Assembly (NCBI RefSeq): GCF_018139145.2
Contig: NC_059477.1
Span: 32,529,502 to 32,593,501, forward strand
Source: Gymnogyps californianus
Lineage: Eukaryota; Chordata; Aves; Accipitriformes; Cathartidae
Length of the DNA stretch: 64,000 nucleotides
Reading direction: 5' to 3'
The notes beneath the pieces are model-generated. The model had not been told where the DNA came from, searched no databases, and worked only from the letters and a program-made list of their open reading frames with translations. Position numbers and translations under genes: made by a program. Below, in pieces: positions 13,191 to 26,000 of the stretch (its first letter is position 1; each line of letters begins with the position of its first letter).

Positions 13191-13218
13191 GGGGGGAGAG
13201 GGATAGGGGGGAAATGGG
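13191..13218 (+). other. G-quadruplex-forming motif
   Basis: Four G runs (6, 3, 6 and 3 or more) are separated by loops AGA, ATA and AAAT, satisfying the usual G3+ N1-7 rule. It is on the coding strand, so both the displaced DNA strand and the kalirin pre-mRNA could fold. Another G-rich stretch at 13389-13421 has three long runs but a 14-base loop and is weaker. Confidence 0.7.
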
Positions 13219-16200
13219 AGTCCACTAAAGAAATTTGCCTGAAGAGGCACCTAAAGTGATTCCTGTTTCCCAGTGGAGGGCTGGGATAAAGTGTGCAGCA
13301 CCGAAATGCAACTGAGCAGGTCCCAGATGTGTATTCAGCAACGCAAAAAGAGGAGGCAGAAACGGCGAGCAGAAATGTTGTTAAATGTGGGGGAAAGGAG
13401 GATGTTTGGGGTTTTGGGGGGAGAGGATTTTTTTGTGTGTTGTGCTGTGCTGCTCTTGCAGTGGTGGGAATTATGAGGCTGCAGCAAGTCTATTGAGGAC
13501 TCCAGGCTGAAGCAGTACTTTAGCATTCATGATACATAGGCTGAACTGCTGACAGTCCATTCAGCAGGGCAAGTGAAAAGGACAAAACTGCCCTGTGTTC
13601 TGCTCAGCTGCGCTGCTCTCTGTTTCGGACTAATAGAAAAACTCCCCTCTAACAGTAAAAGGAAACTCACATCACGGTGTAAAGCCTGATTCTCACTAGC
13701 AGTGGATTCAGCGAGCCTTGGTTGTATCTGATATTCCAGCTGCTGAAGTGTGGGGCGTGATGCCAGAATGTTATGCTTTCAGAACTGCAGGTTGAAAGAG
13801 TTTGTCATTCGATAATCCGATCTATACAATTCTCTTTAATCTGTTTTCCTAGTGGAGTCATTAAGTACACAGGAATGTTTGGCAGAGAAATGATGGAGTG
13901 TGATATATCTTATTTTGGGAACTGACTTTCCTTTTTAATAACAATGAACATTTTTTCCGCCCATCACTTTTGTGACTGACACAGGAGATGTAGTAAAACT
14001 CCTGTTTAGAAGAAGTGTTAGGTCAATCTGCAGCATTTCCTACATACACAAACAGCTAACATCATTGTCTGGATAAAACCCTCAGATTTACAGCCAAGTG
14101 CTTGTTTGAACTTCCTAAGCATGCTGGAAGATTGATTTTAATGGGAACAGGACCTGCTTGCAGCACTGACAAAAACACCTATTTGCTTTAGTGGGAACAG
14201 AAGGAGGATGCAAAGGGGATCAGATATAGAAGGCTGTGCCTGATACGACACGGCATGAGATTTTGCCAGTGGAAGCAGATGTTTTGAGCATTTATATTTT
14301 CAAGTTACCCTACTGGAGCCTCCTAACAAGAGGCTAGGTTTAGAACATGTTCCTCACTTCTCTTCTTGAAATCTCTACTCCTTAAGAGGTCTCTTGCAGT
14401 TGCTAAGAAACTAGGTTCCCCAAATGGACATCCCTTTGAAAATCCTGCTCTATTATGAGAAGCATTTGTGGTATTTCAAAACAGTCACAAAATGCTCAGT
14501 AGTGCTTTTTGTTATTTTTGGTTTGCTGCTATGGGCAAGAACAAAAAGAACCATCTTTTCTCACAGAGACACCTGACAGATGAGAAATTTGGCAGAGGAA
14601 AGGATGTCCATCATTACTGGGCTTAGGAAGATGGTGCTTCTTTCATAATACAAGGAAATCGGTCCATGTACACAGGGCCAACATAACACAATCGCACCTC
14701 ACTCAGGTCTCTCTTCCAAGCCTGCATGACTAATACAGGTGAGGGAAGGCTGTGGGGACAGAGCAAGGAGCATCTTCATCCTGAAGCCATGTCCAGCTTT
14801 TGCTGCTCAGGCTCTGCTTTTTCACTGCCCTGAGTATCTCTATTCCAGACCCAAACTCCTGCAGTGAACAGGCTCAAGGAATAATTTCTGGATGGTAGAG
14901 TTGTTCTTGTGGTTACAGTGGCAAAGTGACCGAGAGGTTGGCTCAAACGGGACTAAGTTGAGCACTAGTGATACAGCAGGCTGGGGCAGTCGTTTGTCTT
15001 GCCTAGAAGATGGGCAATGGCTCTGCCAAGCTTTTTACTGTGGTAGCTTCTCAAGTGCACTTATAGCTGCTTGATTATCTGTACACTCCACTGCTGTTTG
15101 ACGTGAAGACATCCTCATGTGAGCTGTCCCCAAAATCCTTCTCTGCTTTGCCACTCTGCACCCACAGGAGTGGAAAGGCATCATCACCCTTTGCATTAAC
15201 ATGGTTTTGTGTTCTTCCCTGAGAAAACAGCCGTCATTTGAGCCTATCACCAGTCTCTGTCTTCCTCTGTTTTTTGTTTAAAGACATGTTATCTGCAAAA
15301 ATATAAATGAAGGGCTAGCTTCTCTGGTTTATACATTTCACACTACCACGGTCCTGAATCTGTAATCACTCCATGTCAAGATTTCCCATTTCTTTCAAAG
15401 GGTGTTTCATGCATGGATTGTATGTATTGACTTGGTCTTGTAATGATATGTTAGCTTGCAGTATGTTATTTAGCTGCTAGTTATCTTTGTGTACTGCAGA
15501 GAAATTCAGACAAGATTTGCTACTTGGTAAACAGGAAGGCAGGGTAGGAACCAAAGCCTTTTTATTCACGTCAAGTCCTTTAGGTTTTTTCTACAACAAA
15601 TACCTTCTGTTTAAGAAAACTGTGTGACAGGAGTAAAATGGGAACAAAATGATCATGAATTTTCAGCTTGGGCTAGAAATTGCATACTGCTTTTATTCCA
15701 GATTCTGGATTTGAATATTATCTTGTCTGGAAAGGTTTGATGAGGTTTTACTGCCAAATATCAGCACGTTCTCATCAACCCCACACCCTGTCTTCTGGTC
15801 ACCGTGGAAAAATGGATCAGTCAGGCCTGTTTTGTGTCCAAAAAGGCAGTTTATAACTTGAGCAAGTTAGCCTGGAATAAAGAATTATGGCTTGGATGTA
15901 TGTCTTCCTCATCTGCATGAATTTACAACATCCATTTGAACTGGCACTGATTTATAGTCTTTAAAATAGCACAGGGCATTTAACTGAAGAGGACTGACAA
16001 TATGCAAGGAGTAATAGGCTGTGAAAAGAATAATCGGTTATGAGGTTACATTGCTAGAGGTTTTCTTTTTCTTTGTAATTTGCCTCTGAGACTAAGTTAA
16101 ATTTCCTTTTCTGTGCATATAAGATAAGCAGTAGTTATTGGTCTTGTTTGAAATGATTGCTTGATTTCATTAAGGGTCTAAATCATCATTCTGGAAAAAG

Positions 16201-16333
16201 AAAGGCACAGGCCCTGTGCACAAGTCACACTGTGCCAGGACTGTCGGTCTGTAATGATGCATCGGCCTCAGACTTGTGGATTTCTCCCTTGGTTTCCAAA
16301 TCTCCTTGCTATACTGGTTTCTTCTCTTTAATC

Positions 16334-16390
16334 CTTTCTTTTTTCTTTTTTTTTTTTTTTTTCCTTTTTCTTTTTCTTTTTTTTTTTTTT
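16334..16390 (+). repeat. T-rich polypyrimidine tract
   Basis: Fifty-seven bases of T with scattered C. Its complement creates a lysine/arginine-rich open frame on the minus strand that is an artefact of the tract. No retroposon body is recognisable beside it. Confidence 0.85.
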
Positions 16391-16714
16391 GCTAAAAACA
16401 CTTTCCACTGTAGTATCATCCTAGGGTGTCGACCGGCTGTCGAGTGTCTCATACAAATATGGACATAGGTCCTATCCATGCATCTAGAGAAAGTGGGCTG
16501 TGAATTTTCTGTTTCCCGTGAGTTGGATATTGAGGCATAGCTGTAAATGATGACCCAAGTAACCGAGAGGTAAGTTACTAGTCTGTTTGTAAGCAGAGAG
16601 AAAGGGGAAGAAAAAGAAAGGACACTCGTGTTCAACAAATTATTCTGAAGCTTTTTCCCATCATCTTAATTGTTAGTTCCTCACGATTTCCTTCCGTAAG
16701 TAATTATGAAGGAG

Positions 16715-16830
16715 AAAAGTCATAAATTATAACTTAATTTGCCCCAATTAATGTTGAACGATCAGTGCAGTTTGCAGAATTGAGTGATTCAGCTGCACTA
16801 ATGGATTGTGGTGAAAATGGGTTTCTATCA
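16715..16830. promoter_or_regulatory. Homeodomain-site-rich stretch, possible conserved noncoding element
   Basis: ATAAATTATAACTTAATTTG, CCCAATTAATG, GAGTGATTCAGCTGC and CACTAATGG bring several TAAT cores and a CAGCTG E-box into about 100 bases without repeats. This is the texture of conserved intronic enhancers. It is offered only as a candidate. Confidence 0.25.
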
Positions 16831-19799
16831 CGTTATATAATGCTCTGTTATTGTCTTTAGCTCAGCTCATGAGATGCTAGAAAATCTCATTTGCGCTTGC
16901 TTGGAAGCTGGAGTCTGTCTCAGTTTGCCAAGCAAATTACGTGGGTTTTCTCCTCAATGCTGTTACCAGGAATCCTGACAAAGTCCAAACCAGGAAATGG
17001 CTGGATTTCTTATTCAAGGGTTATCTTTATGGCAAAAAACCCAGTATGGACTCATTACAGATAAGTGTATCTGCTATATTCTTCTCTAAGATCATGATCT
17101 TTCGTATTAATTTCCAGGACTACCAATTTCCCAACTGTTTGACTGAGATCTGCAAAAGCCATTGATAAGAGTTTATTTCCTGTCATCGGACTAGGCTCTG
17201 TTTCCAATTACCATCCTACACTTTTATGTGCAACAGATTATTGACTGTTTAGAAGACAGGATTAAAAAAATCTGTATAAAAAAGTAATTCTTTTAACTTG
17301 TGCCACATTCAAATTTTCTTCTTTTGACTTTTAATCATGCAATTTAGCAGGATATTTTCATTAAAGAGCATGAAAGTCTTCCTTTCTCACTTTCTCTTCT
17401 TTGACTCATTGTCCTCATTTTCACTGATTGACTGTCTGTTTTCACCCCATTGCACTTTCAGCTGGAAAGGCCTGACAGTTCTGAGCTACCACACAATCTT
17501 GTTCTTTTAGGAAAGCTCTATATATTCCATTAAATTCCTATAAATTCCAGTTGGGTTAAAGGAAGAACATGGGATAGTTGGATTACCCTGTTTTCAAGCA
17601 ATAATGTGTATCTGTGGCTTGAATAAAAAAGTATGCAGCCTGAATAAATGATAAGCATTGTCTCCCAGATGACACAAGTTCTCTAACAGGAACCTCCTAT
17701 AAACAGATATGGCTCCAGCCTGGAGAGCTTGGAGATGAGCACGTCTCTTTATGACTTGCTGCCTGGCTTTCAGCACAGGTCCCCTCACAATAAAATCTGG
17801 GTCTTGGCCTAAAAAAGGCCTTGGAAAGGCCTTGTAATTTGGTCTTCTGCGCCAGAAAAGCATGTGGCTGGAACCCGTTGTGGTGGAGATGCATCTGAGA
17901 TCTTGGGCGCTTCTCCTGTCTGGAAGAACAGATTTGACTCACAGCTACAAGAAGTCCTGTGTGAGACCTAGTTTCCCTCACAGGACAGTAGGACGAAGGA
18001 CAAAGATCATCTAGTCATTAATATCTTCATATAACACTTCTCTGCTGCCCATTGCCATTTTTTCCCCATTTTTGGTATGAATTTCTTTTGAATTTCTTTG
18101 GCCACATTATTGGTTAGCTGACCCAATTTAAAATCACAGACTCCATCAAACCCAATATTTCCAGAGTAGGAAGCTATAGTGCCTCTGGTGAGTCTCCTTT
18201 TTAGCGATATTGGTTGTGGTCTAGACGTGACTCTCTGACTGGAAGACTGGGAGCAGGGGGAATCTTTCTTTTCTGAAGCCGTCTTTTTTTTTTAGCAGCA
18301 CGTCAAACACTGCTGACTGCCAGCTTCCTCTCCATGCCCTGCTTAGCACCTCACGTGCAGCCATATGGGACCAGCACTTTAAATGAGAGGTAATTTGGTG
18401 TCAGTGCTGCTTCACCTGAGTCTCACCTGAGTAGAGATCAACAACTGACTACTCCAGATTTCAATGTGTAGGTTTTTCCTATTGAGGACCAAATCTTCAT
18501 CCTCATTTCACTGAAAATCCCACACAGAGTTGGGGCATATGTCTTAGAAGTTGAAGGTGATAGTTTTGGCGACCAGGTGTTCTCGCTTCTGCAAAAAACA
18601 TTTTACAAAAGACTCGTGCTTGTTGCCCCACACTGCAGCTCCTTTCTGCAACTGTGTTGTCAGCTTTCAGTCTTGTAGGTAGAGAAATTATATGCTCCAG
18701 TACCAGGCGATTAAGTGTGTGGTTTTGTGTTTTATTTTCAAATCTACCAATTTTTGGAGCTGTTATTGCTCAGAAATTTGGTGCAGTCATTGTCAGATGT
18801 AAGGAAGTCTTGAGGACGAAGAGATCTGGGCTAACACCCACTGCGTGCTTAAATGCCTCTTCCACCACCCAGACTTCATACCTTCTGAAGATCACTGCTT
18901 GCTGTGGTGGGAATTCCAGATCAAATGAAATGCTTGAAAGCTCAGAAGATCAAGAATGTGTAAACAGACTCCTGAGACAAGCACCTTTTTGAAGTGCTTA
19001 GTAAAAACACCTGTAAACATCTGCAGCGTGGAGGATAAGCAAGTGACTGATTCAGTCCTGGTCTTTGTCAGGGGAGGTAGTGCGGTGCATGGCACAGGGC
19101 TCTGCACAAGCGGCGAGGAGCTTATCCTGAGCCTGTGATAACCCCATGTGTGACCTCAACGAGGGACTTGGCTTTCCCATGCTGCTCTTCCTTCACCCAC
19201 ACAGTAGATGCACTTTGCCTCCAAGCACACCATTCTCCATGGCGGCTGCTCTGGGATACGAGTGATCCTGCTCAAAGATGTGCATACTGAAAGCTCAGAG
19301 ATGACTCAGACAAGCTGGTTTTCTTTCTGAATGCAGTATTCTCCACTCTTATTTCTCATTTACTCCACTAAAAATTGGCACTGGATGGTAGGTTGCACCT
19401 GAAGGTCCTCACTGGGTCAAAACAGGCCGGTGGGGCAGCTGAGAATAGCTCTCTGTGACCACCATGTGCTGGAAACGTCCTGTGGCTTGGACTGATGGTA
19501 AGTTAGATTACACCCAGTGAAGTTCAAGCAATCACCAGACTAATTGCTTGAGACTTTACTTGGCAGCAGTGATAAATGACTGGCACTTGAATATTTTCTC
19601 AGTTTTCGAGAGATGGACATGTTTTCTTTCAAGAACAGCTTTACATCCTTTCTTTCTGCCTTTTAATTTCCCTTTGAGCAAACCACACAGAGAAAACACC
19701 CACTTACTACTGATGGTAAGAAATTTTCTTGGCCAGATGCTGCTTCTGGGCCCTGTGGCTGCTCTCAGGAGGTCAGGAGACACGCTGTCCCTGGCATAT

Positions 19800-19910
19800 G
19801 GGTGAACTGAGACGCAGGAAGAGCGAACGATTTACGTGTGATCCCACGTTATGTCTGTGGCCAGGATTCAAAAGCAAATGTTTCAGGCTAATCCCAGTAA
19901 CCATTATCCT
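19800..19910 (-). mobile_element. MIR-type core SINE fragment, antisense
   Basis: GAACTGAGACGCAGGAAGAG, GTGTGATCCCAC and GGCCAGGATTCAAAAGCAAA align in order with the reverse complement of MIR (AAACTGAGGCACAGAGAG; AGGTCACAC; GCCAGGATTCGAACCC). Preservation is moderate and the ends are approximate. It falls inside an unrelated open frame on the + strand, which argues against that frame being a gene. Confidence 0.55.
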
Positions 19911-22909
19911 TCCTTATCTTGGGACCATCAAGGAAAATGTCAGGGCTTCCTGGAGACCAGAGCTGGCACAGCAAGACCCCAGGCAGAGCCACATGGAGCT
20001 GGGGGAAGCTCTCATGTATTGGGCCACCTGCAGCTTTTATTATCGTTGCTGTGACATGGGTTACTTCCTTCACAGGCATTCGGAGAGGGTACGCCAAGGA
20101 AGAGAAGGCCATTTCCTTCCGAGGAATAAAATGCAAGTGTGGGTTCAGTGTCAATTTCTGGAGAGCTCTCTTAAATGAGCCACAAAAAGGGGTTGGGATC
20201 TGCACTGATGACTGGGCGTCTCCACCATCTCCTATTTTTGTGGGAGAATAGGTAAATGAAAGGTTAGAAACATCCCATGTTTATAAGGCAGTAACTGTTT
20301 CCTGGGCTGAATTAATTTATAAGCAACTTTTGAGTAAGATATACATCCTGAGGCTTTGAGCCAAGGGATTGTCCATGATGGCTTTATTGCCAGATTAATG
20401 TGGTATATCTCCATGTTGCTCTTAGCAGACAGATATGTGGTCTCCTTTTTCTCATCCTAAAATAATTTAATAAGGGAAAGATAAAAAATGAAATGGGCTT
20501 TCAATATCAGTTTAATCTGTAGCTATCAGTAGTACTGCACACTAGCCATAGCTGTGCACTTGTTCCCTGGTATCCCTGAAGGCTCTCTGGAACGTTGCTG
20601 GTATGCCTTAACACTGATTTCCATACCTTAGCTATCTTGGTTTGCTTTTACATTTAACTCAGCTCTGAATTTTCTGGATTTCTCTTGGTTGTCTGGAATA
20701 ATTACAACTTCCCACAAAATGCTACTTTTGCTTTCAGATATCTGAATTTACTCCACCTAAACTCCAATTTAATGTTATTTTTCTTGGGAATCCAAGCAGT
20801 AAGTGTTCAGGTCTGAGTCAGTAACTGTGCAATGTCCTGCACTGTAAATGGCAAGGAAAATCCATTTCTTCTTATAAGAAATCAAAATAATTCACAGAGA
20901 AACCGTGAGGAAAGTTCCACAGACGTGTGGAACTGAAGGATGGTTTCAGCAGGGTAAATATACAGTTCTCTGAAAACTGTGTAGAGCTGCTTCTCTCTGC
21001 ATCAGCATGACTAAGGACAGGGTTTAATCCAAAGTCTAAAGCCAGTAGTATTGAGAGGGCTCCGTTCTCCCTCCAGCCCAAAGCGTTTCTTTGCCTACCA
21101 TCCTATCATCCCATCCGTACAAGGCCCCTTCCCCCTGACATCAAACAGCCCCTGGCTCTCCAGGACTCGGCTCAGCTTGAAGCATCGTGAGAGAAGCCGA
21201 GCTCCAAGCCTGCAAGCAGAAATACTGTATTACCAGTTAGGAACTATTTGCATTCTCAGATGAGGATGACTCAAATAGCACGAGCTGTGACTGCGTGCTG
21301 GGAAAATATCATCCGGAGGACGGAGTGAGCCACAAGTACACCCATGCTTCTTGCTGTGCTCGTTTCAGAGTCCCCCTGACAGTTTATGAAGGCAAGTCAG
21401 CAGTAGCTTGTTTGCAGGAGCAACAACCTTGTCTTGCGTGACTATAGGTTTCTAAAATCTCCAGGCAGATTTCATCATCACAGGCAAGACTTTGATGGGC
21501 TGGAGTGGGAAAGGATTGGCAATTGCCTGGCACTAAATAGCTGTGTGATTGAAGGGGCCCTGGAAGGAGCTCCTTGGGAGTGAATATGTCCTAAGTAGCG
21601 CAATTAGCGTTTGAGGCTGCACTTTCCTTCGCTTTACACCTGAATACATAAAGAGAGCCAGAGAACAGAAATACATCTGTCAGCGCCATAACCACCGTAA
21701 TTGGCCTGATGTTACATTGATCACAGTGCTCCTTAATGATGAAAGCCAGGCATGGTGCTTTCCAAATCAACAATTTTAAACTTAGCTAAAAATGATAACA
21801 TTTGGATTTAATTAAACACCCTTGCTTGTCCTTGTTGGAGGGGGATAAGGAAGGGAGGAGAGCCACAGTAAGGCTGCAAGGATGGCCTGGCAGGACTGCC
21901 CCTGCAAGCAGGCACCTCCAGCTTGTGAAACCAGTGTGGAAAGGCCGGGTGTGTAAAGCTGGCTAATATTTTGGAAAGTTCCTCCGAACTCGTTAACTCA
22001 GCACATCTGTAAATGCTGGCCATGTTCCCAGCCTTTATTTTCAGCCCACTTTTCCTGTAAGCTCTTACATGTTATCTCTTTGGTTGCCATCAGACATTGT
22101 CATTAACTCCAAAGAGCGCAGTGCAGGAGGAGGCAAAGCCCAGATCCAGATGGGGAGGTCAGCATTAACGTGGCTGTACCATGGGTCATGGAGGAATGCT
22201 TTGTGAGCACTGGTTAATGGGGCAAACATTCCCTCAGTTTACCCTCAATAAATCTCTGTTTCACGTACAGCTGTTAGCTAAGGCTCCTTTAAATCCTTTG
22301 TAAGGCCCAAGGCAACCCTCATACTGGGGTCCACAGAGCAGCGCTGGGGGTATAATATATGTTTGACTGGTGGCATCCAAAACCGGTTCGCACGGAAGCC
22401 CAGAAGGTAAGAGCTGGATGTATTGCGGGGATGAAATGGGGAGAAGCAAAGGCATGGCTGAAAAGTGGTTTTGCTGTAGAGAACTCACAGGGGACATGAC
22501 AAAGAGTTGGAGGATCTGTGTGTCAATGTGGTAGGAAGCTAATCCATTAGCAAGCCAGGTTTTAGGAGTTCCTCTGCCCCTAGAACAGCTTGTTTCTTTC
22601 ATGTGCATGGTAGTGGGGCTCAGATACCTGATTATAACCTCTAGGAGTTGCCGTGAGGGAAACCTGCTAACCCTTACATCGCTGAGGTTTTGCAGACAGA
22701 CAGCTGGGGAATGGTTAAGTTACAAGTACACACATGTGTTTGTGTAAGTGAGTTGGCGATGTCTGTAATGCAATAATTTGCAGCTGTCAAATAGTTAATG
22801 TAGACTCAGCTTGCGGACTCATAAATTTTAGTTTAACATGCAATTCTGCTCTGACAAGTGTCTATATAAAAATAGCACCTTCCTACTGAAATGATCTGCT
22901 ATCTATGTG

Positions 22910-22945
22910 TAATCACATGCAAATCTGATTAATTTGCTGACTAAA
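22910..22945. promoter_or_regulatory. Octamer and homeodomain motif cluster, possible enhancer core
   Basis: The sequence contains the POU octamer ATGCAAAT (22917-22924), a TGATTAATTT homeodomain-type site and TGCTGAC, a MAF half-site (22935-22941), within about 30 bases. Such packing is common in conserved developmental enhancers. Conservation cannot be judged from one sequence. Confidence 0.3.
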
Positions 22946-22993
22946 TTAAGGGGAACGGTTTTGAAAAATGGGTGCCTAAAGTTAGGTACATAC

Positions 22994-23011
22994 TATTTAG
23001 GTACCTAAATA
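22994..23011. repeat. 18-bp perfect palindrome
   Basis: TATTTAGGTACCTAAATA is its own reverse complement. A partial copy, TTAGGTAC, precedes it at 22982-22989, and GTGCCTAAAGTTAGG lies just before that. It could bind a dimeric factor or extrude as a cruciform, but neither can be shown here. Confidence 0.85.
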
Positions 23012-26000
23012 TGCAGTAAGATTTTAAGTGGTACTTAAGTCTTGTCACTTCGAGTTGCCCTTGGAGTAGCTTTTAAAATCAGATTACCTTTCTGGAGCCC
23101 TGAAGCGCAGAATTAAATAAGTGGGTTTGAAAATATTGTCTTCATTTTTATTCCTTATTATCTCTGTTGAAGCTTGAAATACGCAGCCGCTCCGGGAGTG
23201 GGCGAGCAGAATTCTTTTTTGTTCCTTTTGCAATTGTACAAGCCAAAAAGATGACAACTTAACTTCTAGATCCCAGCATGAGTTTGTAGACCTGGTAGTT
23301 GGAAAAACAAACCAAACATCTTTTTTACTTGTAAACTGACTGCGTTTGATCTGGAAATCATTGAGATGCAATAAACATGAACTCCATGATCCTATTTTTA
23401 TGGAGTCAGTTTTCCGAGTAGAACCACACTTAACAAAACAATCATTGTAACTGAATAGCAGTGCTTGTGAAAAGGGCTGGATTGAAAACACTGATGACAG
23501 AAGCCTTCTGTTTATCCCTGGAACAGCAGTGACAGTGGTAGCGTAAGCCACAACACACTATTCCTCAAACAGTTGATACCCAAGGGACTAACTGGTGTTA
23601 CAGCTTCGAGTGCACTATTTTGCCGAGTACCTGTTTTCTAGCAGCCGTGGGTGCTCCTGAGCTAGCAGTAGTGTAAGTGGTTGCACAGCCACGTTGCTGA
23701 GCAGGTAGCAGTGACTTAGGGCACTTCACCTGACTGGCAGCTTTGTAGCTACACTATTGCTAAACAGTTTTTGGAAGCAAAGGGATGAGGAGGTAGCTCA
23801 GTTATTGCTTATTTGGTCTCCACACACAAGCTCACCACTGTTTTGCCAATTACTGCTGACTGTGCAGAGCTTGGACTTTTTTTTTCCCCCTATCTTTTTA
23901 TGCTAACATCTGTCTGTTCGACATCAAAGTGCAATCTTTCAAAGCCACAAAATCATATGACTTACCGAACACTTAAGTGATGATCTATACAAATGCGAGC
24001 AAGCTTGCTCCTGGAGGAGGCATTCTTCTGTCGTGGTGCGTTAAAATAGCTCTTTGTATTTGGGCAATAACAAAGATTCATTTGAAAGTATTAGCTGTCA
24101 TTAGGGCTTGACCTCTTCAGAAAGTCTTCTTTAGTGAGGGTTTTAAAGTGGATTTGGAAAGATAATTATTCTTGTCCTGGGTAGAATCTGGGCAATTTAT
24201 GTGCTCAGCTGACTTGCCATTTTGGCTTCAATGGATATTTATTCACATAACGTAGAATTTCTGTGCATGGTTGTGTTGCGGTGGCTGAGGACGATGGTAA
24301 TGGGCAGATTAGATACGTGCAGACAGAGATACTGCTCAGGGTGACACATCCTTAATTGTCAGTAGTCTTGTAGCAGGCAGTGTGCTCAGCACTGTAGCTC
24401 TTCAGTGCAGGGGAAGAAGAGACGATTTATCTCTTTGTTTTTCTCTCTGTGTGTGAGTTCACAAAACATTTCCAAAGAAGCATCTCATGGCCATGAAAAG
24501 GTTATTTGTCTATATCATTTAAGCCAGTATACCACTCGGAAAATTGAATTTTGTACCTCTCCTGCATGATAACTTTCTTTCCATAATATTTCAGTATGCA
24601 TTTTTTCTTCACAAGCATGTCATTATTGCTTTATCCTGCAGCTTTCATTAGTAGTCAGTGTCATGTATCTCGACTTTCTGGAGTTAATGTACACCTTGCT
24701 ATAAATAGATACTGCAACATTTGATAGGGCTTCCCAGGAAAGTGGTAGAGAGGGTAGATGTATTTCCACAGGCTGCAGGCATTTTCATCAGATCACAAAA
24801 TTTAAGCAGGCATTACCAAGAGGATATTTTTCTGGTCCTCTCAGTCCCATGTAATATCCCTGAACCCTGCTGGTGGGCACTGGGCCAGATCCTGCGGTGG
24901 GATCCACTGGATGAGGTATAAAACAGAGACCTGTGGACTCATGAACATTTCTATGGTATGTTCCCAGGAACAAGAGTTCTGGCTGGAAAGTCCTAGCTGC
25001 TTTTCCAGTGCATGTTTATAAATGTCAGGTTTATAAAAGGTTATTATAAATGTCCTGCCTCAAATCCCTGGCCATGACACCTGCGCTCTGCCATCAGTCA
25101 GCTGTCATGAAATATGGGCAATGCTGTTACGCGTTTGGTTGTCTCCAACCGTAGCTGGCTCTGGCCGTTTTAGGCACTTTTGGGTAGAAACTGCTCTCCA
25201 CGATGTGTTTGTGCAGCCCTGTACCAGTGATGCTGACTGGACTCCATAACAAAGCTGCAGGAAGGATGCAGACGTAAGATGGATGGCAAGGGGCATCAGC
25301 ACAACTGCTATTTCCCATGACTGACATGCATGTTGCACCAGCTGGTAGTGGCAGAGGGGTGGAAATAGATCTTAATGTGCACCTGCTAATATAAATTAAT
25401 TATTATAATAATGAAGCCAAAGCGTGATGAATCTGTTCTCTCCAGCCTGTCTTTCATTCTGCCTTTGCTTTGGAAGTAGGCAGAAAAATATCAGTGCATT
25501 TCTTTCTTTTCCTTTGTGCAGTTAATTTGCCATTTTTGTTTTGTCATCGCTCCTAATGTTTCATTGACTTCTGACTGTGAATTGTCATTTATTCAAAGCC
25601 ATATTAGCATGGTAGGGCCTAAGAGTTATTGAACAACTGACATAATGGACAAGTCATTCCAGCAACAGAGCTGGAGCTTGCAGGAAAAGGTTGTGGAAAC
25701 CCCAGGCTGAGTCGTAGGCTGGAAACGTGGACACGGTCTGTCCTTTTATCAGCAAAGCTAGAACCAAAATATAAGAAGTTGCGTGTGGTTGCATGTTTGT
25801 GTTGGAGAGCAGGGATGCCTCACATGAGATGTGTATGGAGGATGGATTCCTGGCTGGGGGAAAATATAAAAATGGGTTATTAAAACTGCTGCAACTGGAG
25901 GAGTGAAATCTCACCTGCAGTAGGAGATGTGGGGGAAAGGAGAAGCTGTGTTTTACCCTCATCTCTAATTTACTGAAAGTAATAAACGTCCTTTTGTTGA

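Noticed and set aside
16309..16638. Lysine/arginine-rich minus-strand open frame
   Set aside because: Produced by the T-rich tract at 16334-16390 read in reverse. Low complexity, not a protein.
19729..20178. Open frame of 149 codons on the + strand
   Set aside because: Part of it is an antisense MIR fragment, which argues against a real protein.
23084..23551. Open frame of 155 codons on the - strand
   Set aside because: No motif, signal or neighbour supports it. The region could be conserved for other reasons, but nothing shows coding.
24721..24900. Stretch with weak CR1 resemblance (GGCTTCCCAGGAAAGTGGTAG)
   Set aside because: Only one block matches; the following CR1 landmarks are absent. 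Left unannotated.
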